A stretch of 64,000 nucleotides of DNA from Acidaminobacter sp. JC074 (lineage in GTDB: Bacteria; Bacillota; Clostridia; Peptostreptococcales; Acidaminobacteraceae), in NCBI RefSeq assembly GCF_022496765.1, contig NZ_VANV01000001.1, positions 248,001 to 312,000 of the forward strand. Direction: 5' to 3'. Below, piece after piece: positions 1 to 7,650 of the stretch. A program made the translations under genes and the position numbers. The notes beneath the pieces are model-generated. The model did not search any database. It was not told where the DNA came from and saw only the letters and a list, made by a program, of their open reading frames with translations. Positions within the stretch are counted from its first letter, which is position 1, and each line of letters starts with the position of its first letter.

Positions 1-560
1 TTAATGTACTCACTAAATTTAAATCTATCGTCGTAGCTATCTTCTTGATCAAATAGGTCATTGCATAAATCCAAACACTTTGTTAGTAACAACCTTTTTC
101 TCTTTTCACCAGCTTGTAACTGTAGTCCTTCACTTCTAGTGTTGATAATTTCTGAATCATACGACTCTAAGAATCCATTAATTTCTTTTATTCCTTTATA
201 TATCGAAGGGCGTGATAAGAAAAATATCTCGGAAAGTTCAGTAATAGTTAATTTATTTTCAGGTTCTAAGATTAGTATAAACAGTAATATTAACATGCGT
301 TCTTTATCAGTTGATTGACTAAAATGAGACTGTTCGTATAGTTTTGACAACTTACTTTTAACTTCACTATTCTCATCGATTAAGTAACCTTTCCCCTTCT
401 TCCTAATGAAGGAAATCTTATGCTCTTGACAAATAGCTTCTACATAGTCCATGTTAGTTTTAATGGTTCTAACAGAGCATTTAAGTTCTTGAGCAAGTTC
501 CTTTGACGTTATATAACTATCACTACTTAAAAGTCTATTTAATAAATTAATTTTAATCAT
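1..560 (-). CDS. PRD/BglG-type transcriptional regulator, N-terminal part (cut by window edge)
   Basis: The reverse strand is open from an ATG at 560 (an in-frame alternative lies at 572) to the left edge, so the C-terminus is missing. The N-terminus (LLNRLLSSDSYITSKELAQE, then a second helix with CSVRTIK) is a winged-helix HTH_11 domain. A second helix-turn-helix follows at about residues 85-115 (LTITELSEIFFLSRPSIYKG), as in Mga/BglG/MtlR-type regulators, which carry PTS regulation domains further on. Those PRDs would lie outside the window, so the regulated sugar cannot be named. The TAA at positions 3-1 is in another frame and does not end this gene. AAAGGA lies just upstream of the start. 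Confidence 0.7.
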   Translation of the reverse strand, partial: MIKINLLNRLLSSDSYITSKELAQELKCSVRTIKTNMDYVEAICQEHKISFIRKKGKGYLIDENSEVKSKLSKLYEQSHFSQSTDKERMLILLFILILEPENKLTITELSEIFFLSRPSIYKGIKEINGFLESYDSEIINTRSEGLQLQAGEKRKRLLLTKCLDLCNDLFDQEDSYDDRFKFSEYI

Positions 561-871
561 ATGTGTTCTCATTTCCTTTTAACAAACTAGTCTAACATTC
601 TAACTTAAAAATACACTAAATTGAAAGGTTATGTCAAAAAAATATTCCATAAACTCTTAATTCTAATTCTGTATGTTTAAATGCTTTCATCATACTCTTT
701 ACAGTTCTATTCTTACCTCATAAAAAGAACTCCAATATTTGCCCTGAAGTTCTTGATACTCTATGTTATTTACTTAGTTGACCATACCACCATTTAACGA
801 CCTCACCCTTACCAAAATATGCAAGTCATTAATAGATAATCAACATCTTATACTTTCATGAAAGACTTATA
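561..871. other. Intergenic region, no intact gene
   Basis: About 310 bases lie between the edge regulator and the nucleotidyltransferase gene. The region holds the regulator's ribosome binding site, an intrinsic terminator for the neighbouring reverse-strand gene (721-754), and a short reverse-strand open stretch at about 767-823 reading like a C-terminal tail (YFGKGEVVKWWYGQLSK then stop) with in-frame stops just upstream. The last could be a gene remnant but is too short to identify. Confidence 0.4.
721..754 (-). terminator. Intrinsic terminator after the nucleotidyltransferase gene
   Basis: On the reverse strand AAGAACT pairs with AGTTCTT across a 16-nt loop and is followed by a short T-run. 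It lies about 120 bp past the stop of the 872-1879 gene. Confidence 0.55.
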
Positions 872-1879
872 TTATATGCCTAATTTCTTTTTAAAATCAT
901 CTAAATCTTCATATCTCTCAACAGTGACATCCATCTCTTTTAGAACAAAACATAATGTTTGTTCATGAATTTTAGTTGATTCTTTGATACGTTTGTAGTT
1001 TTTTCTTCTCACTTCAGCACTTAAATCAGGAAATGGATAAGCTGAATATTTTTCGCCTAAGAAGTATCTAACTTCATGACAAACGTTCGATAGGGTAAAG
1101 AAAATAGTTAAGTAATCTTCTATATCACAAGCATGATAAATCTTGTTGTAAGATGATTTCAGTTCTTCATAGAAGCCTTTCAAATCCTGCACTTCATGAC
1201 TTTTATTTCTCAACTTTTCCACATCTGTAATAAGCTGTTTTAACTCATTATGATGAACCATATAAGACTGAGATGCAATGTTATAGACCCTATCATAAAA
1301 GTCTTTAGGTATCAGTTTAAAGCCTTGAATTTCTCTTCTTAAATCATTAACAGATTTCTTGATATAAGTCTTGTTCAAATATGCTACTGCTTGTATTAAG
1401 TGGCTTAAAATATCTGCCGTTAAATCCACATGATCTTCATACATGTCAAAGTATTTAGCCTTACATAAATTCAAGTGCCGATTAATAGCTTGTTCTAAAT
1501 CATATGCGTCTAACTGATTAGATCTTTTTTCTAGATTTAAGTATTTATTTCTGACAGATTCATCCCTTGCATATACCAGCTGACCTCTTCCAATAAGAGA
1601 TAATAAATCTTCTTTAAGACAAACAAATCTCTCCAGTCTATCCCAAGTAATTGGCCAGAAATCATAGCCTATCTCATCATAAATAAACTGGACAGACATT
1701 TCAAAGGCAGACTCGTTATTGGGGATAAAAAAGAAATCCAAATCTGATAAGTCATGGGCTCTATCAGTCACATATGACCCATAAACAATGACAGCATCAA
1801 TGGTATCAGGATAGTCTCTTTTTACTTTTTCAATTAGTGTATCTAATATTATTTTTTTATCTTTTGGTATCTTCATCAT
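872..1879 (-). CDS. Nucleotidyltransferase-fold protein of unknown substrate
   Basis: A 335-residue soluble protein. Near residue 34 it has the polymerase-beta-like nucleotidyltransferase signature GSYVTDRAHDLSDLDF: the GS dipeptide, then SDLD with the two metal-binding acidic residues. The rest is mostly helical (about residues 120-330) and resembles no family I can name. Stand-alone proteins of this fold include aminoglycoside adenylyltransferases and MNT-type antitoxins. At 335 aa with a long helical C-terminus this is closer to the aminoglycoside nucleotidyltransferase-like group, but a resistance role is not shown. AAGGAG precedes the paired ATG ATG start, so either Met may be used. It appears monocistronic, with a terminator downstream. 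Confidence 0.75.
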   Translation of the reverse strand: MMKIPKDKKIILDTLIEKVKRDYPDTIDAVIVYGSYVTDRAHDLSDLDFFFIPNNESAFEMSVQFIYDEIGYDFWPITWDRLERFVCLKEDLLSLIGRGQLVYARDESVRNKYLNLEKRSNQLDAYDLEQAINRHLNLCKAKYFDMYEDHVDLTADILSHLIQAVAYLNKTYIKKSVNDLRREIQGFKLIPKDFYDRVYNIASQSYMVHHNELKQLITDVEKLRNKSHEVQDLKGFYEELKSSYNKIYHACDIEDYLTIFFTLSNVCHEVRYFLGEKYSAYPFPDLSAEVRRKNYKRIKESTKIHEQTLCFVLKEMDVTVERYEDLDDFKKKLGI

Positions 1880-2019
1880 TTCACTCCTTATTTATATTAT
1901 AAAGACAGATAGGTCCTGTAAAAAGTGACTGAATAAGTTAATTCATTTACGACTTATTTGGTGGTATATAAAATTTATTTATCCCCTCTTTCAAGTATAT
2001 TACCCATTCCTATTCATTC

Positions 2020-2033
2020 TGAAAACGCTCTCA
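2020..2033. promoter_or_regulatory. cre-like site (CcpA/LacI type)
   Basis: TGAAAACGCTCTCA matches the catabolite-responsive element consensus TGNAARCGNWWWCA at all but one position. It lies about 21 bp upstream of the -35 box of the riboswitch promoter, a position where CcpA-type proteins can activate. The binding protein is inferred. Confidence 0.4.
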
Positions 2034-2054
2034 AAAAAATTTTTAAAATAAGTA

Positions 2055-2082
2055 TTGCATTTTAAAATCATAGGAGTATAAT
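2055..2082 (+). promoter_or_regulatory. Sigma-A-type promoter of the fluoride-riboswitch operon
   Basis: TTGCAT and a perfect TATAAT are separated by 16 bp. The predicted transcript would start near 2089, immediately before the riboswitch aptamer. Confidence 0.75.
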
Positions 2083-2089
2083 GTGGTTT

Positions 2090-2168
2090 GGAATTGGATA
2101 GGAGATGATGCTCTCCATGAAAGCAGTGCTTTCAAAACGCCGTAATTCGGATGATAGCTTCTACTTGT
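2090..2168 (+). promoter_or_regulatory. Fluoride riboswitch (crcB motif)
   Basis: The hallmarks of the crcB-motif aptamer appear in order. A 5' hairpin reads GGAGATGATGCTCTCC at 2101-2116, matching the GGxGAUGAxGCxCxCC pattern of known fluoride aptamers. An optional hairpin follows (TGAAAGC/GCTTTCA), then AAACGCCG...CGG and the conserved 3' block GATGATAGCTTCTACTT ending at 2168. A promoter directly precedes it and a terminator directly follows. Fluoride riboswitches switch on fluoride-resistance genes when F- is bound. The motif match is seen directly; ligand identity rests on family knowledge. Confidence 0.86.
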
Positions 2169-2207
2169 AAGACGCAAGAGCGCCTTATTTGTTGAGGTCT
2201 TTTTTTA
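2169..2207 (+). terminator. Riboswitch expression-platform terminator
   Basis: AAGA and CCTT pair with GAGG and TCTT and are followed by a run of Ts (TCTTTTTTT) just upstream of the permease ribosome binding site. An alternative pairing is AAGAC/GTCTT. Ligand binding by the aptamer would be expected to prevent this hairpin and allow transcription to continue. Confidence 0.65.
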
Positions 2208-2228
2208 TGAATTATATTGGAGGAAATT

Positions 2229-3503
2229 ATGACATTAGATCACATTATTCTAGGAATAGCAATTTTTTCTATTACTTATTTACTCATAGTAACAGAGAGA
2301 TTTAACAGAGTAGCCGTTGCTATGACCGGAGCTGCACTTATGATGTTTATGAGTGTAGAAGCACAGGAAAAAGCCATTGAACACATTGATTTCAATACCA
2401 TCGGTATCTTAATTGGTATGATGATTATTGTTAACATTACAAGAAGGTCTGGTATTTTTGAATACCTAGCTATAAAGGCTGTAAAAGTCGTCGATGGTAG
2501 GCCCTGGGGGATATTAGTCCTCTTTCTAATCATAACAGCTGTCGCATCAGCACTTTTAGATAATGTGACAACCATACTTCTGATCGCACCAATCACATTG
2601 GTTATTACGGATACACTGAAGTTAAATCCAATACCATTTCTTGTACCAGAAATATTGATGGCAAACATCGGTGGTACAGCAACACTTATTGGTGATCCAC
2701 CAAACATTATGATCGGTTCTGCTACAGGCATTACTTTTATGGACTTCTTAGTTAACCTGGGTCCTGTTGTAGTAGTTATATTTTTAGTCACACTGTTTTT
2801 ATTTAAAATCATATATAAAGGCTGTTATACTTGTGAAGAATCAGCCAGAAAAGAGATACTTGCTCTTGATGAAAACCTTGCCATCAAAGATCAGACGCTA
2901 CTTAAGAAAAGCGTGGTTATACTATTTTTAACCATGGTAGGCTTTACCATGCATGGTGCCTTAGGACTGGAATCAGCAACAATAGCTATTTCAGGTGCTG
3001 CCATTTTGTTATTTGTATCCAAGCAAGATCCAGAGGATATATTTATTGAAATCGAATGGAATACCATCTTCTTCTTCGTTTCGCTTTTTGTTCTTGTAGG
3101 TGGCCTAGAAGAAGTCGGCGCTTTAGACTACTTGGCTGATAAGCTGGTACACTTTACTCATGGTGACATTGTACTTTTAACTTTTATCGTTTTATTTGTT
3201 TCTGCCATCGCATCAGCATTCTTAGATAATATCCCATTTGTAGCAACCATGATCCCACTTTTAACAAAGCTTGGTGCTATCAGCGGTGGTGATATGACAC
3301 CTGTATGGTGGGCATTATCACTAGGTGCTTGTCTAGGTGGTAATGGAACCTTAATTGGTGCATCAGCCAATGTCATTGTTTCTGGGATGTTAGAAAAGAA
3401 AGGATTTAAATTATCCTTTGGTCAATACATGAAGATCGGTTTTCCACTTATGATGGTAAGTGTTTTAATATCTGCAGTTTATCTTGGCATCTTTTATATT
3501 TAG
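2229..3503 (+). CDS. ArsB/NhaD-superfamily ion permease under a fluoride riboswitch
   Basis: A polytopic inner-membrane protein of 424 residues with about 10-11 hydrophobic segments arranged as two inverted halves. Each half carries the ion transporter superfamily signature: ASALLDNVTTILLIAPITL with GGTATLIGDPPN in the first, and ASAFLDNIPFVATMIPLL with CLGGNGTLIGASANV in the second. These paired LDN and GT.IG motifs are typical of ArsB/NhaD/CitMHS/SLC13-type transporters. Start choice: GGAGGA at 2219-2224 is placed for ATG 2229; an upstream TTG at 2217 overlaps that site. The preceding riboswitch suggests a fluoride-linked role such as anion export or cation/proton exchange, but specificity cannot be read from sequence. 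It is followed closely by a small unknown gene. Confidence 0.85.
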   Translation: MTLDHIILGIAIFSITYLLIVTERFNRVAVAMTGAALMMFMSVEAQEKAIEHIDFNTIGILIGMMIIVNITRRSGIFEYLAIKAVKVVDGRPWGILVLFLIITAVASALLDNVTTILLIAPITLVITDTLKLNPIPFLVPEILMANIGGTATLIGDPPNIMIGSATGITFMDFLVNLGPVVVVIFLVTLFLFKIIYKGCYTCEESARKEILALDENLAIKDQTLLKKSVVILFLTMVGFTMHGALGLESATIAISGAAILLFVSKQDPEDIFIEIEWNTIFFFVSLFVLVGGLEEVGALDYLADKLVHFTHGDIVLLTFIVLFVSAIASAFLDNIPFVATMIPLLTKLGAISGGDMTPVWWALSLGACLGGNGTLIGASANVIVSGMLEKKGFKLSFGQYMKIGFPLMMVSVLISAVYLGIFYI

Positions 3504-3532
3504 GCATACAATGATAAAGGAGGAACTTTCAT

Positions 3533-4012
3533 ATGAAAAAGATAATTAAAGCAAATGAACTTCACCAAACAATGAAACTCAGACAAATGGGTGCAGATGT
3601 GGAAGTTGTAAACTCAAAACTCTGTTATGTTAAGTTTAATATCAACGGCATTGACTTATCTTATGTTTACAACATCAACAAGAAAAATGAATATTTCCTA
3701 GAACGTATCAAGCCTTATCCTCTACCCCTTAAGGCATATAAATGTGAAGAGGATGTGGTAGACATCATCGCCATTGACATCGAGCAGTTTAAAAATGTTT
3801 GTTCTTCAAAGAATGTAGATGACTTCATTGACTTTTTAAAGCAGATGAAATTAGCTGTTAACAAGTTTGAAGACCTTATTTTATACTACAATGTCTCTAG
3901 AGAAGACATAAGTGAGTTCCAGGATATACTGAGTAACTTAAATAAAAAAATCGATCAGTCCAAAGAGGAATCTGAAAGACTTTACTTTAAGAAGAACCCG
4001 GATTTCTTATAA
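3533..4012 (+). CDS. Conserved-looking small protein of unknown function, co-transcribed with the permease
   Basis: A 159-residue soluble protein with no signal peptide or membrane segment and no domain I recognise. The first 60 residues are mixed alpha/beta (KLCYVKFNINGIDLSYVYNI) and the C-terminal third (about 105-150) is predicted helical and charged. It begins 29 bp after the permease stop with a strong site (AAAGGAGG) before ATG, and a perfect terminator follows, so it forms the last gene of the fluoride-riboswitch operon. By position it is a candidate accessory protein for the permease or for fluoride stress. No function is assigned. Confidence 0.8.
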   Translation: MKKIIKANELHQTMKLRQMGADVEVVNSKLCYVKFNINGIDLSYVYNINKKNEYFLERIKPYPLPLKAYKCEEDVVDIIAIDIEQFKNVCSSKNVDDFIDFLKQMKLAVNKFEDLILYYNVSREDISEFQDILSNLNKKIDQSKEESERLYFKKNPDFL

Positions 4013-4022
4013 TAATATCCAA

Positions 4023-4049
4023 ATAGGGATGTCTAAACGACATCCCTAT
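4023..4049 (+). terminator. Strong intrinsic terminator of the riboswitch operon
   Basis: A perfect 11-bp stem (ATAGGGATGTC/GACATCCCTAT) with a 5-nt loop is followed by TGTTTTATT. It overlaps the last codons and stop of the convergent reverse-strand gene. Confidence 0.85.
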
Positions 4050-4899
4050 GTTTTATTACAAAATCATTTTTTTCACAGCCAATCTCATCAGCCACACACT
4101 GACACTTAGCTCTTAATAGAAAGTATATATTTTTATTAAGATGACTTAAAGTCTCAAAGTTTGCCTGACCCTTAGATATAATCAAGTCTGCCTTCTCAAA
4201 GTAGGCCTTAAAGTCATCATGACAATCGTCTAAAAGTGTACCTTGTATCTGAGAACCAGTTTCTATAACAGAAACCATTTGATCCATGCCCGTTGAAATA
4301 GCATCTTCCATAGTGGCATCATTAACGATAGGTCCACCCTTTACAACATAGTTGATCTTTCTCTTAGGTAGAAGTGAAACTAGAAGTTGATCAAACACGA
4401 TTTCACCAGAATTATCACTTAAAAACAATATGTTCTTTGCATTTGAAATAGCTTCTTTGAAGTGACTTGTCGATACACCATAAAGAGGTGTTTCGAGACT
4501 CATCTGAACGGACTTTTCCACCGTTGATTCATCGATGTCATAGCCCACACTAAAGTCTATGATGTTACCTGCTATAGACAGTCTTACTGCAGTATCAAAG
4601 GGGTCATCACTTTCAAGTACCTTCTTCTTTAAATCCATCTTATCTATGATGTCAAAGGCAATGTCATTGTAGTCTCTTTTTTCATTATAGTAAGGATCCA
4701 AAACCCCAGTAAGCTGAGATGCATAAGCGCAAACCTTACCAGTGATCTCTGGTGCCATTGAATCAAAGGCCTGATGGCTTAAAGTCTTTAAGCCATATGA
4801 TATAATTTCTTGCTGCTTGATTTCATCTTCAGTCAACTTTGTTGCCAAGGTAACAAACTGTCTAGACAAACAACCTATACAATCGTATTTAACTTTCAT
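4033..4899 (-). CDS. DUF89/ARMT1-like metal-dependent phosphatase
   Basis: A 288-residue cytoplasmic protein of the DUF89 family, the fold of the damage-control phosphatases and of ARMT1. Visible landmarks are an N-terminal Cys pair (CIGC, residues 7-10) typical of the prokaryotic subgroup, the AGNIIDF segment near 110, and SDNSGEIVFD at 161-170 with the metal-binding Asp and Asn. KGGPIVNDAT at 187-196 and KGQANFETL near 243-251 complete the pattern. Family members hydrolyse damaged sugar phosphates or phosphometabolites with Mn/Co/Ni. The start overlaps the end of the upstream Nudix gene by 11 bp, so the two are translationally linked, which fits a joint house-cleaning role. Confidence 0.85.
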   Translation of the reverse strand: MKVKYDCIGCLSRQFVTLATKLTEDEIKQQEIISYGLKTLSHQAFDSMAPEITGKVCAYASQLTGVLDPYYNEKRDYNDIAFDIIDKMDLKKKVLESDDPFDTAVRLSIAGNIIDFSVGYDIDESTVEKSVQMSLETPLYGVSTSHFKEAISNAKNILFLSDNSGEIVFDQLLVSLLPKRKINYVVKGGPIVNDATMEDAISTGMDQMVSVIETGSQIQGTLLDDCHDDFKAYFEKADLIISKGQANFETLSHLNKNIYFLLRAKCQCVADEIGCEKNDFVIKHRDVV

Positions 4900-5341
4900 T
4901 ACATTTCTCCAAAAATTTATTTATCATGAACAAGTGACTTTTTACCATATGATCTGGTAAATCGTCATAGTCAAAAAAATTAACCTCATAAGATTCCTCT
5001 AAATCTACACAAATATCACCAGAAAAATCTGACGTCTCAAAGCATATGGTTACTGAGTAAAACTGATCTCCATTATCTACTTGGATAAAGGCCTCTCTAC
5101 CAGAATGGGTAGCTACAAGTTTTAGATTTTGAATCGAAAGCCCCGTCTCTTCATAAGCTTCTCTTTTAGCAGTATCTTCTAAAGATTCTCCTAACTCACT
5201 AATGCCACCTATAAGGCCCCACTTACCATTTTTTCTATGCTGCAAAAGGATTTGCTTGTCCCTATGAATGATGGTTACGGCGCCACTTAGATTTATAGGT
5301 GCTGTCCCCACTTTATCTCTCATGTATTTTATATAGTTCAT
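4889..5341 (-). CDS. Nudix hydrolase (MutT-like)
   Basis: A small hydrolase of about 150 residues with a complete Nudix box at residues 46-68 (GISELGESLEDTAKREAYEE then TGL, matching GX5EX7REUXEEXGU). Such enzymes cleave nucleoside diphosphates linked to another group and need Mg2+. The substrate is not predictable; NDP-sugars, ADP-ribose or oxidised nucleotides are options. The start at 5341 is preferred because GGGAG sits 7-11 bases upstream; a longer form from 5368 lacks a site. It overlaps the following DUF89 gene. Confidence 0.85.
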   Translation of the reverse strand: MNYIKYMRDKVGTAPINLSGAVTIIHRDKQILLQHRKNGKWGLIGGISELGESLEDTAKREAYEETGLSIQNLKLVATHSGREAFIQVDNGDQFYSVTICFETSDFSGDICVDLEESYEVNFFDYDDLPDHMVKSHLFMINKFLEKCNES

Positions 5342-5424
5342 AATCAATCTCCCGCTACATTGTAGCAAGATACGATTTTTCTTTCAATCATCTGAGCTGA
5401 GAGTTTATACAATTTAAATACAAA

Positions 5425-5444
5425 AGTAAGCCTTTCGGCTTACT
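5425..5444 (-). terminator. Intrinsic terminator after the SRPBCC gene
   Basis: AGTAAGCC/GGCTTACT forms an 8-bp stem with a GAAA tetraloop on the reverse strand, followed by TTTTG. It overlaps the stop codon of the upstream gene. Confidence 0.7.
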
Positions 5445-5871
5445 AGAGAAATTCCATATTCCTTAATGATTTTAGTGCTGAGCCCCAAGCATTTTTAAAA
5501 TAGAGTCTGGCTCTTTGCCATTTTTCACTGGACTGCCAGCCTGAATGCAAGAGGGTTACCTGAGTAGAGTTGTTCTTTTCATGAAACATAATTACCACAT
5601 GGGTTAATGGCTCTTGGTTCATAATATCTTCAAACTCAATAGGACCTTTCCATGTAAAGGATATATAATCCTCTGTAAGTGACGTCAAATGACACCCCTG
5701 AGTGCAGTTGTGGTTTCGGTCCTCTAATTCCCAAAAGAGCTCATAAGCGCCTCCTTTAACAGGATTGACAATGGCATCACGACACAGCCATCTCTTTAAA
5801 AGCTCTGGCTCGATAAAGTACCTAATAGCATCTTCTTTTTTAATAGGTAAGTTAACTTGTATTTCTAACAT
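5443..5871 (-). CDS. SRPBCC/AHSA1-type ligand-binding domain protein
   Basis: A 142-residue single-domain protein of the START-like SRPBCC fold (AHSA1 branch). It opens with the usual interface strand and Ile/Pro-rich stretch, then the conserved helix FIEPELLKRWLCRDA and Trp-rich strands (YELFWELEDRN, ISFTWKG), and ends with a long helix (SEKWQRARLYFKNAWGSALK). Members bind hydrophobic ligands or act as stress-linked chaperone-like proteins; several are partners of ArsR regulators, which are absent here. GAGGTG precedes the ATG. No catalytic role can be read. Confidence 0.75.
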   Translation of the reverse strand: MLEIQVNLPIKKEDAIRYFIEPELLKRWLCRDAIVNPVKGGAYELFWELEDRNHNCTQGCHLTSLTEDYISFTWKGPIEFEDIMNQEPLTHVVIMFHEKNNSTQVTLLHSGWQSSEKWQRARLYFKNAWGSALKSLRNMEFL

Positions 5872-5898
5872 CGAATCACCTCATTAAGAATATACCCA

Positions 5899-6855
5899 TT
5901 AAATCTCAATAGAATCTTTGTAAAAAATAATGGCTTCCTTTTCCTTATACCTTTGGTTCATTTCATGGGTTTCGTAACAGGTCATAAAAAGAGTGTCTAC
6001 AGGTAGGGTCTGTTTGATGATATAAGACGTCCTATACTTTTCAATGGTCATATCAGAAAATGCACTGGCCACCTCAAAAGAAAATGTCATATTCAAAAGA
6101 GATCTTTGAACTTTTTTAAAGTCCCCTTCCGAGGACATGCCCCTATAAAGTGTGACTTCTGAAAGATTATAATGGTCAAATAAAGCTTGTACAAAACCTC
6201 TCCGCGTCATGATATAGGTTTTTCTTTTTTCTTTTGTCCCCATACCTTCAAAAATGGACTTTGTTCTTGGTATTTTCCCCCTATAGTTGCAAAGCCCCAT
6301 CTCCGCCATAACGATGTAAAGACCTTTGAACCATTCACCAGAAGATGGATTTAAGACCATGAGTTCCTGGGAAAGTTTCTCTAGCTCCCATAAATCAAGC
6401 TTTAACATATATATTTTAAAAACTTCATGGATTTGGCTCATTTGGTCTTCATCTTTATAATCTAAAGGACCTTGTGGCATATACTTTGATTCAATAAATG
6501 CTTTAGCACTTTCAAAGTAAGACTTATCTTCTATAAAAGTTTGATATTCAATGGTAAGGTCTTTATCAAAGCTTTCAATTAAGACTTTAAAGTCCTTATA
6601 ATTACATGTACTAGACGACTTATCAAATTGATAGTTTTCTACACGTTCTATATTTAAGTCCCAGTACCTGCCTTTGTCTTCATAATCACTAATGCAAAAC
6701 CTAAACATGCCTTCATCTTTAAAAATCTCACCTATATAGCCTGGTGTTCGCCTGCCGTCTAAAAGCCTGCAACTATTGCCTTTAACTAAATATTTTAAAT
6801 GACCTGGATAAAAATCAGAATCCGGTCTTTTCTTGTTATTGTCTTGATGTATCAT
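5899..6855 (-). CDS. Putative ADP-ribosyltransferase-fold protein (R-S-E type)
   Basis: A 318-residue protein without signal peptide. Its C-terminal third has the order of motifs of arginine-type mono-ADP-ribosyltransferases: LYRGM with Arg near residue 238, an S/T-rich strand followed by an alanine helix (MTFSFEVASAFS, about 256-267), and YKEKEAIIF near 303-311 giving an E-x-E pair (E305/E307). The N-terminal 200 residues are unassigned. This would transfer ADP-ribose from NAD+ to a target. The assignment is from motif order only and could be a catalytically dead relative. Start at 6855 is chosen because AAAGGAGA is placed for it and TATAAT lies just upstream, inside any longer reading. It lies beside Nudix and DUF89 genes. 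Confidence 0.5.
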   Translation of the reverse strand: MIHQDNNKKRPDSDFYPGHLKYLVKGNSCRLLDGRRTPGYIGEIFKDEGMFRFCISDYEDKGRYWDLNIERVENYQFDKSSSTCNYKDFKVLIESFDKDLTIEYQTFIEDKSYFESAKAFIESKYMPQGPLDYKDEDQMSQIHEVFKIYMLKLDLWELEKLSQELMVLNPSSGEWFKGLYIVMAEMGLCNYRGKIPRTKSIFEGMGTKEKRKTYIMTRRGFVQALFDHYNLSEVTLYRGMSSEGDFKKVQRSLLNMTFSFEVASAFSDMTIEKYRTSYIIKQTLPVDTLFMTCYETHEMNQRYKEKEAIIFYKDSIEI

Positions 6856-6892
6856 AAGTCTCCTTTCGTCATCACTATTATAACAAAGAAAA

Positions 6893-6920
6893 CACAAAAA
6901 AAAGAAGTTGAAAACTTCTT
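6893..6920 (-). terminator. Intrinsic terminator of the pcp gene
   Basis: Directly after the pcp stop, AAGAAGTT/AACTTCTT forms an 8-bp stem with a 3-nt loop followed by nine or more Ts on the reverse strand. Confidence 0.85.
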
Positions 6921-7562
6921 TTAATGTGTTTGACCATCATGTATTTCTAGATCTTCTTTATTTGTAGCAGTGACTTCAACGGCAATCTCAAGCCCCTTTA
7001 TAATGCTTTCTAAATCCATATAAGGTGCATTTCTTTTATCTATGGCCTGTTGAGGTAAAAATGGCACATGTATAAAGCCACCTCTTATCTCTGGATACTT
7101 CTTATCAATCATGTACATCAAACCATATAAAACATGGTTACAAACATAAGTACCTGCTGTATAAGAAACCTCTGCTGGTACAAAGCTATCTTTCATGGTC
7201 TTTACAATTGCCTTGTTGGGTAGACTTGAAAAGTATGCTGTTTCTCCATCTTCTTTGATTTTTTCATTTAAAGGTTGGTTGCCTTCATTATCTGGAATTC
7301 TGGCTTCATTTAAGTTGATACCAACTTTTTCAAGGCTCATCCCAAATCTGCCGCCTGCTTGACCAACACAAATAACAAAATCAGGTTTTTCTTTTTCTAT
7401 AGCACTTTCAAGTAGTTCAAGCGACTTGTTAAAAACAGTAGGAATTTCAAGCTTTATTACTTCACATTCCCCAATCTTATCTTTCATTCTTTTAACTGCT
7501 TCGTAAGCAGGATTTATCTTTTCACCGCCAAATGGGTCAAAGCCTGTAACCAATGCTTTCAT
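6921..7562 (-). CDS. pcp: Pyrrolidone-carboxylate peptidase (pyroglutamyl peptidase I)
   Basis: A 213-residue cytoplasmic cysteine peptidase of family C15 that removes N-terminal pyroglutamate from peptides. The start [19 protein letters not shown] is diagnostic. The triad is visible at family spacing: Glu78 in GMSLEKVG, Cys141 in [12 protein letters not shown] and His165 in [10 protein letters not shown]. The length matches the family (about 210-215). TGGAGG precedes the ATG and a strong terminator follows, so it is a single-gene unit. A dyad resembling the Crp/Fnr-gene operator lies 44-68 bp upstream, hinting at shared control. Confidence 0.95.
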   Translation of the reverse strand: MKALVTGFDPFGGEKINPAYEAVKRMKDKIGECEVIKLEIPTVFNKSLELLESAIEKEKPDFVICVGQAGGRFGMSLEKVGINLNEARIPDNEGNQPLNEKIKEDGETAYFSSLPNKAIVKTMKDSFVPAEVSYTAGTYVCNHVLYGLMYMIDKKYPEIRGGFIHVPFLPQQAIDKRNAPYMDLESIIKGLEIAVEVTATNKEDLEIHDGQTH

Positions 7563-7605
7563 CTATACCTCCAGTATTCTTTATTTGCTAGTCATAGTTT
7601 ACATC

Positions 7606-7630
7606 TTAGACATGGAAGATTCTGTTGTCT
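7606..7630. promoter_or_regulatory. TTAGACA-TTGTCT dyad upstream of pcp
   Basis: TTAGACA and TTGTCT are separated by 12 bp. The same half-sites, one base closer, form the dyad in front of the neighbouring Crp/Fnr-type regulator gene at 8385-8410. The site lies around the expected -35 region of pcp. Binding is inferred. Confidence 0.35.
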
Positions 7631-7650
7631 GGCTAACAAAAGTCCTCTAT

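Noticed and set aside
61..318. Forward open frame of 85 codons at the left edge
   Set aside because: It is the complement of the PRD-type regulator, whose two helix-turn-helix motifs read clearly on the reverse strand.
767..823. Short reverse-strand coding-like tail ending in WWYGQLSK
   Set aside because: Only about 19 codons with stops immediately upstream; cannot be told from chance and resembles no family I can name.
2090..2168. Manganese (yybP-ykoY), magnesium or c-di-AMP riboswitch as alternatives for the leader RNA
   Set aside because: The conserved cores of those classes are not present, whereas the GGxGATGA 5' hairpin and the GATGATAGCTTCTACT 3' block match the fluoride class.
2276..2812. 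Long reverse-strand open frame antiparallel to the permease gene
   Set aside because: It lies wholly inside the permease coding region, has no ribosome binding site and its composition mirrors the hydrophobic codons of the true gene.
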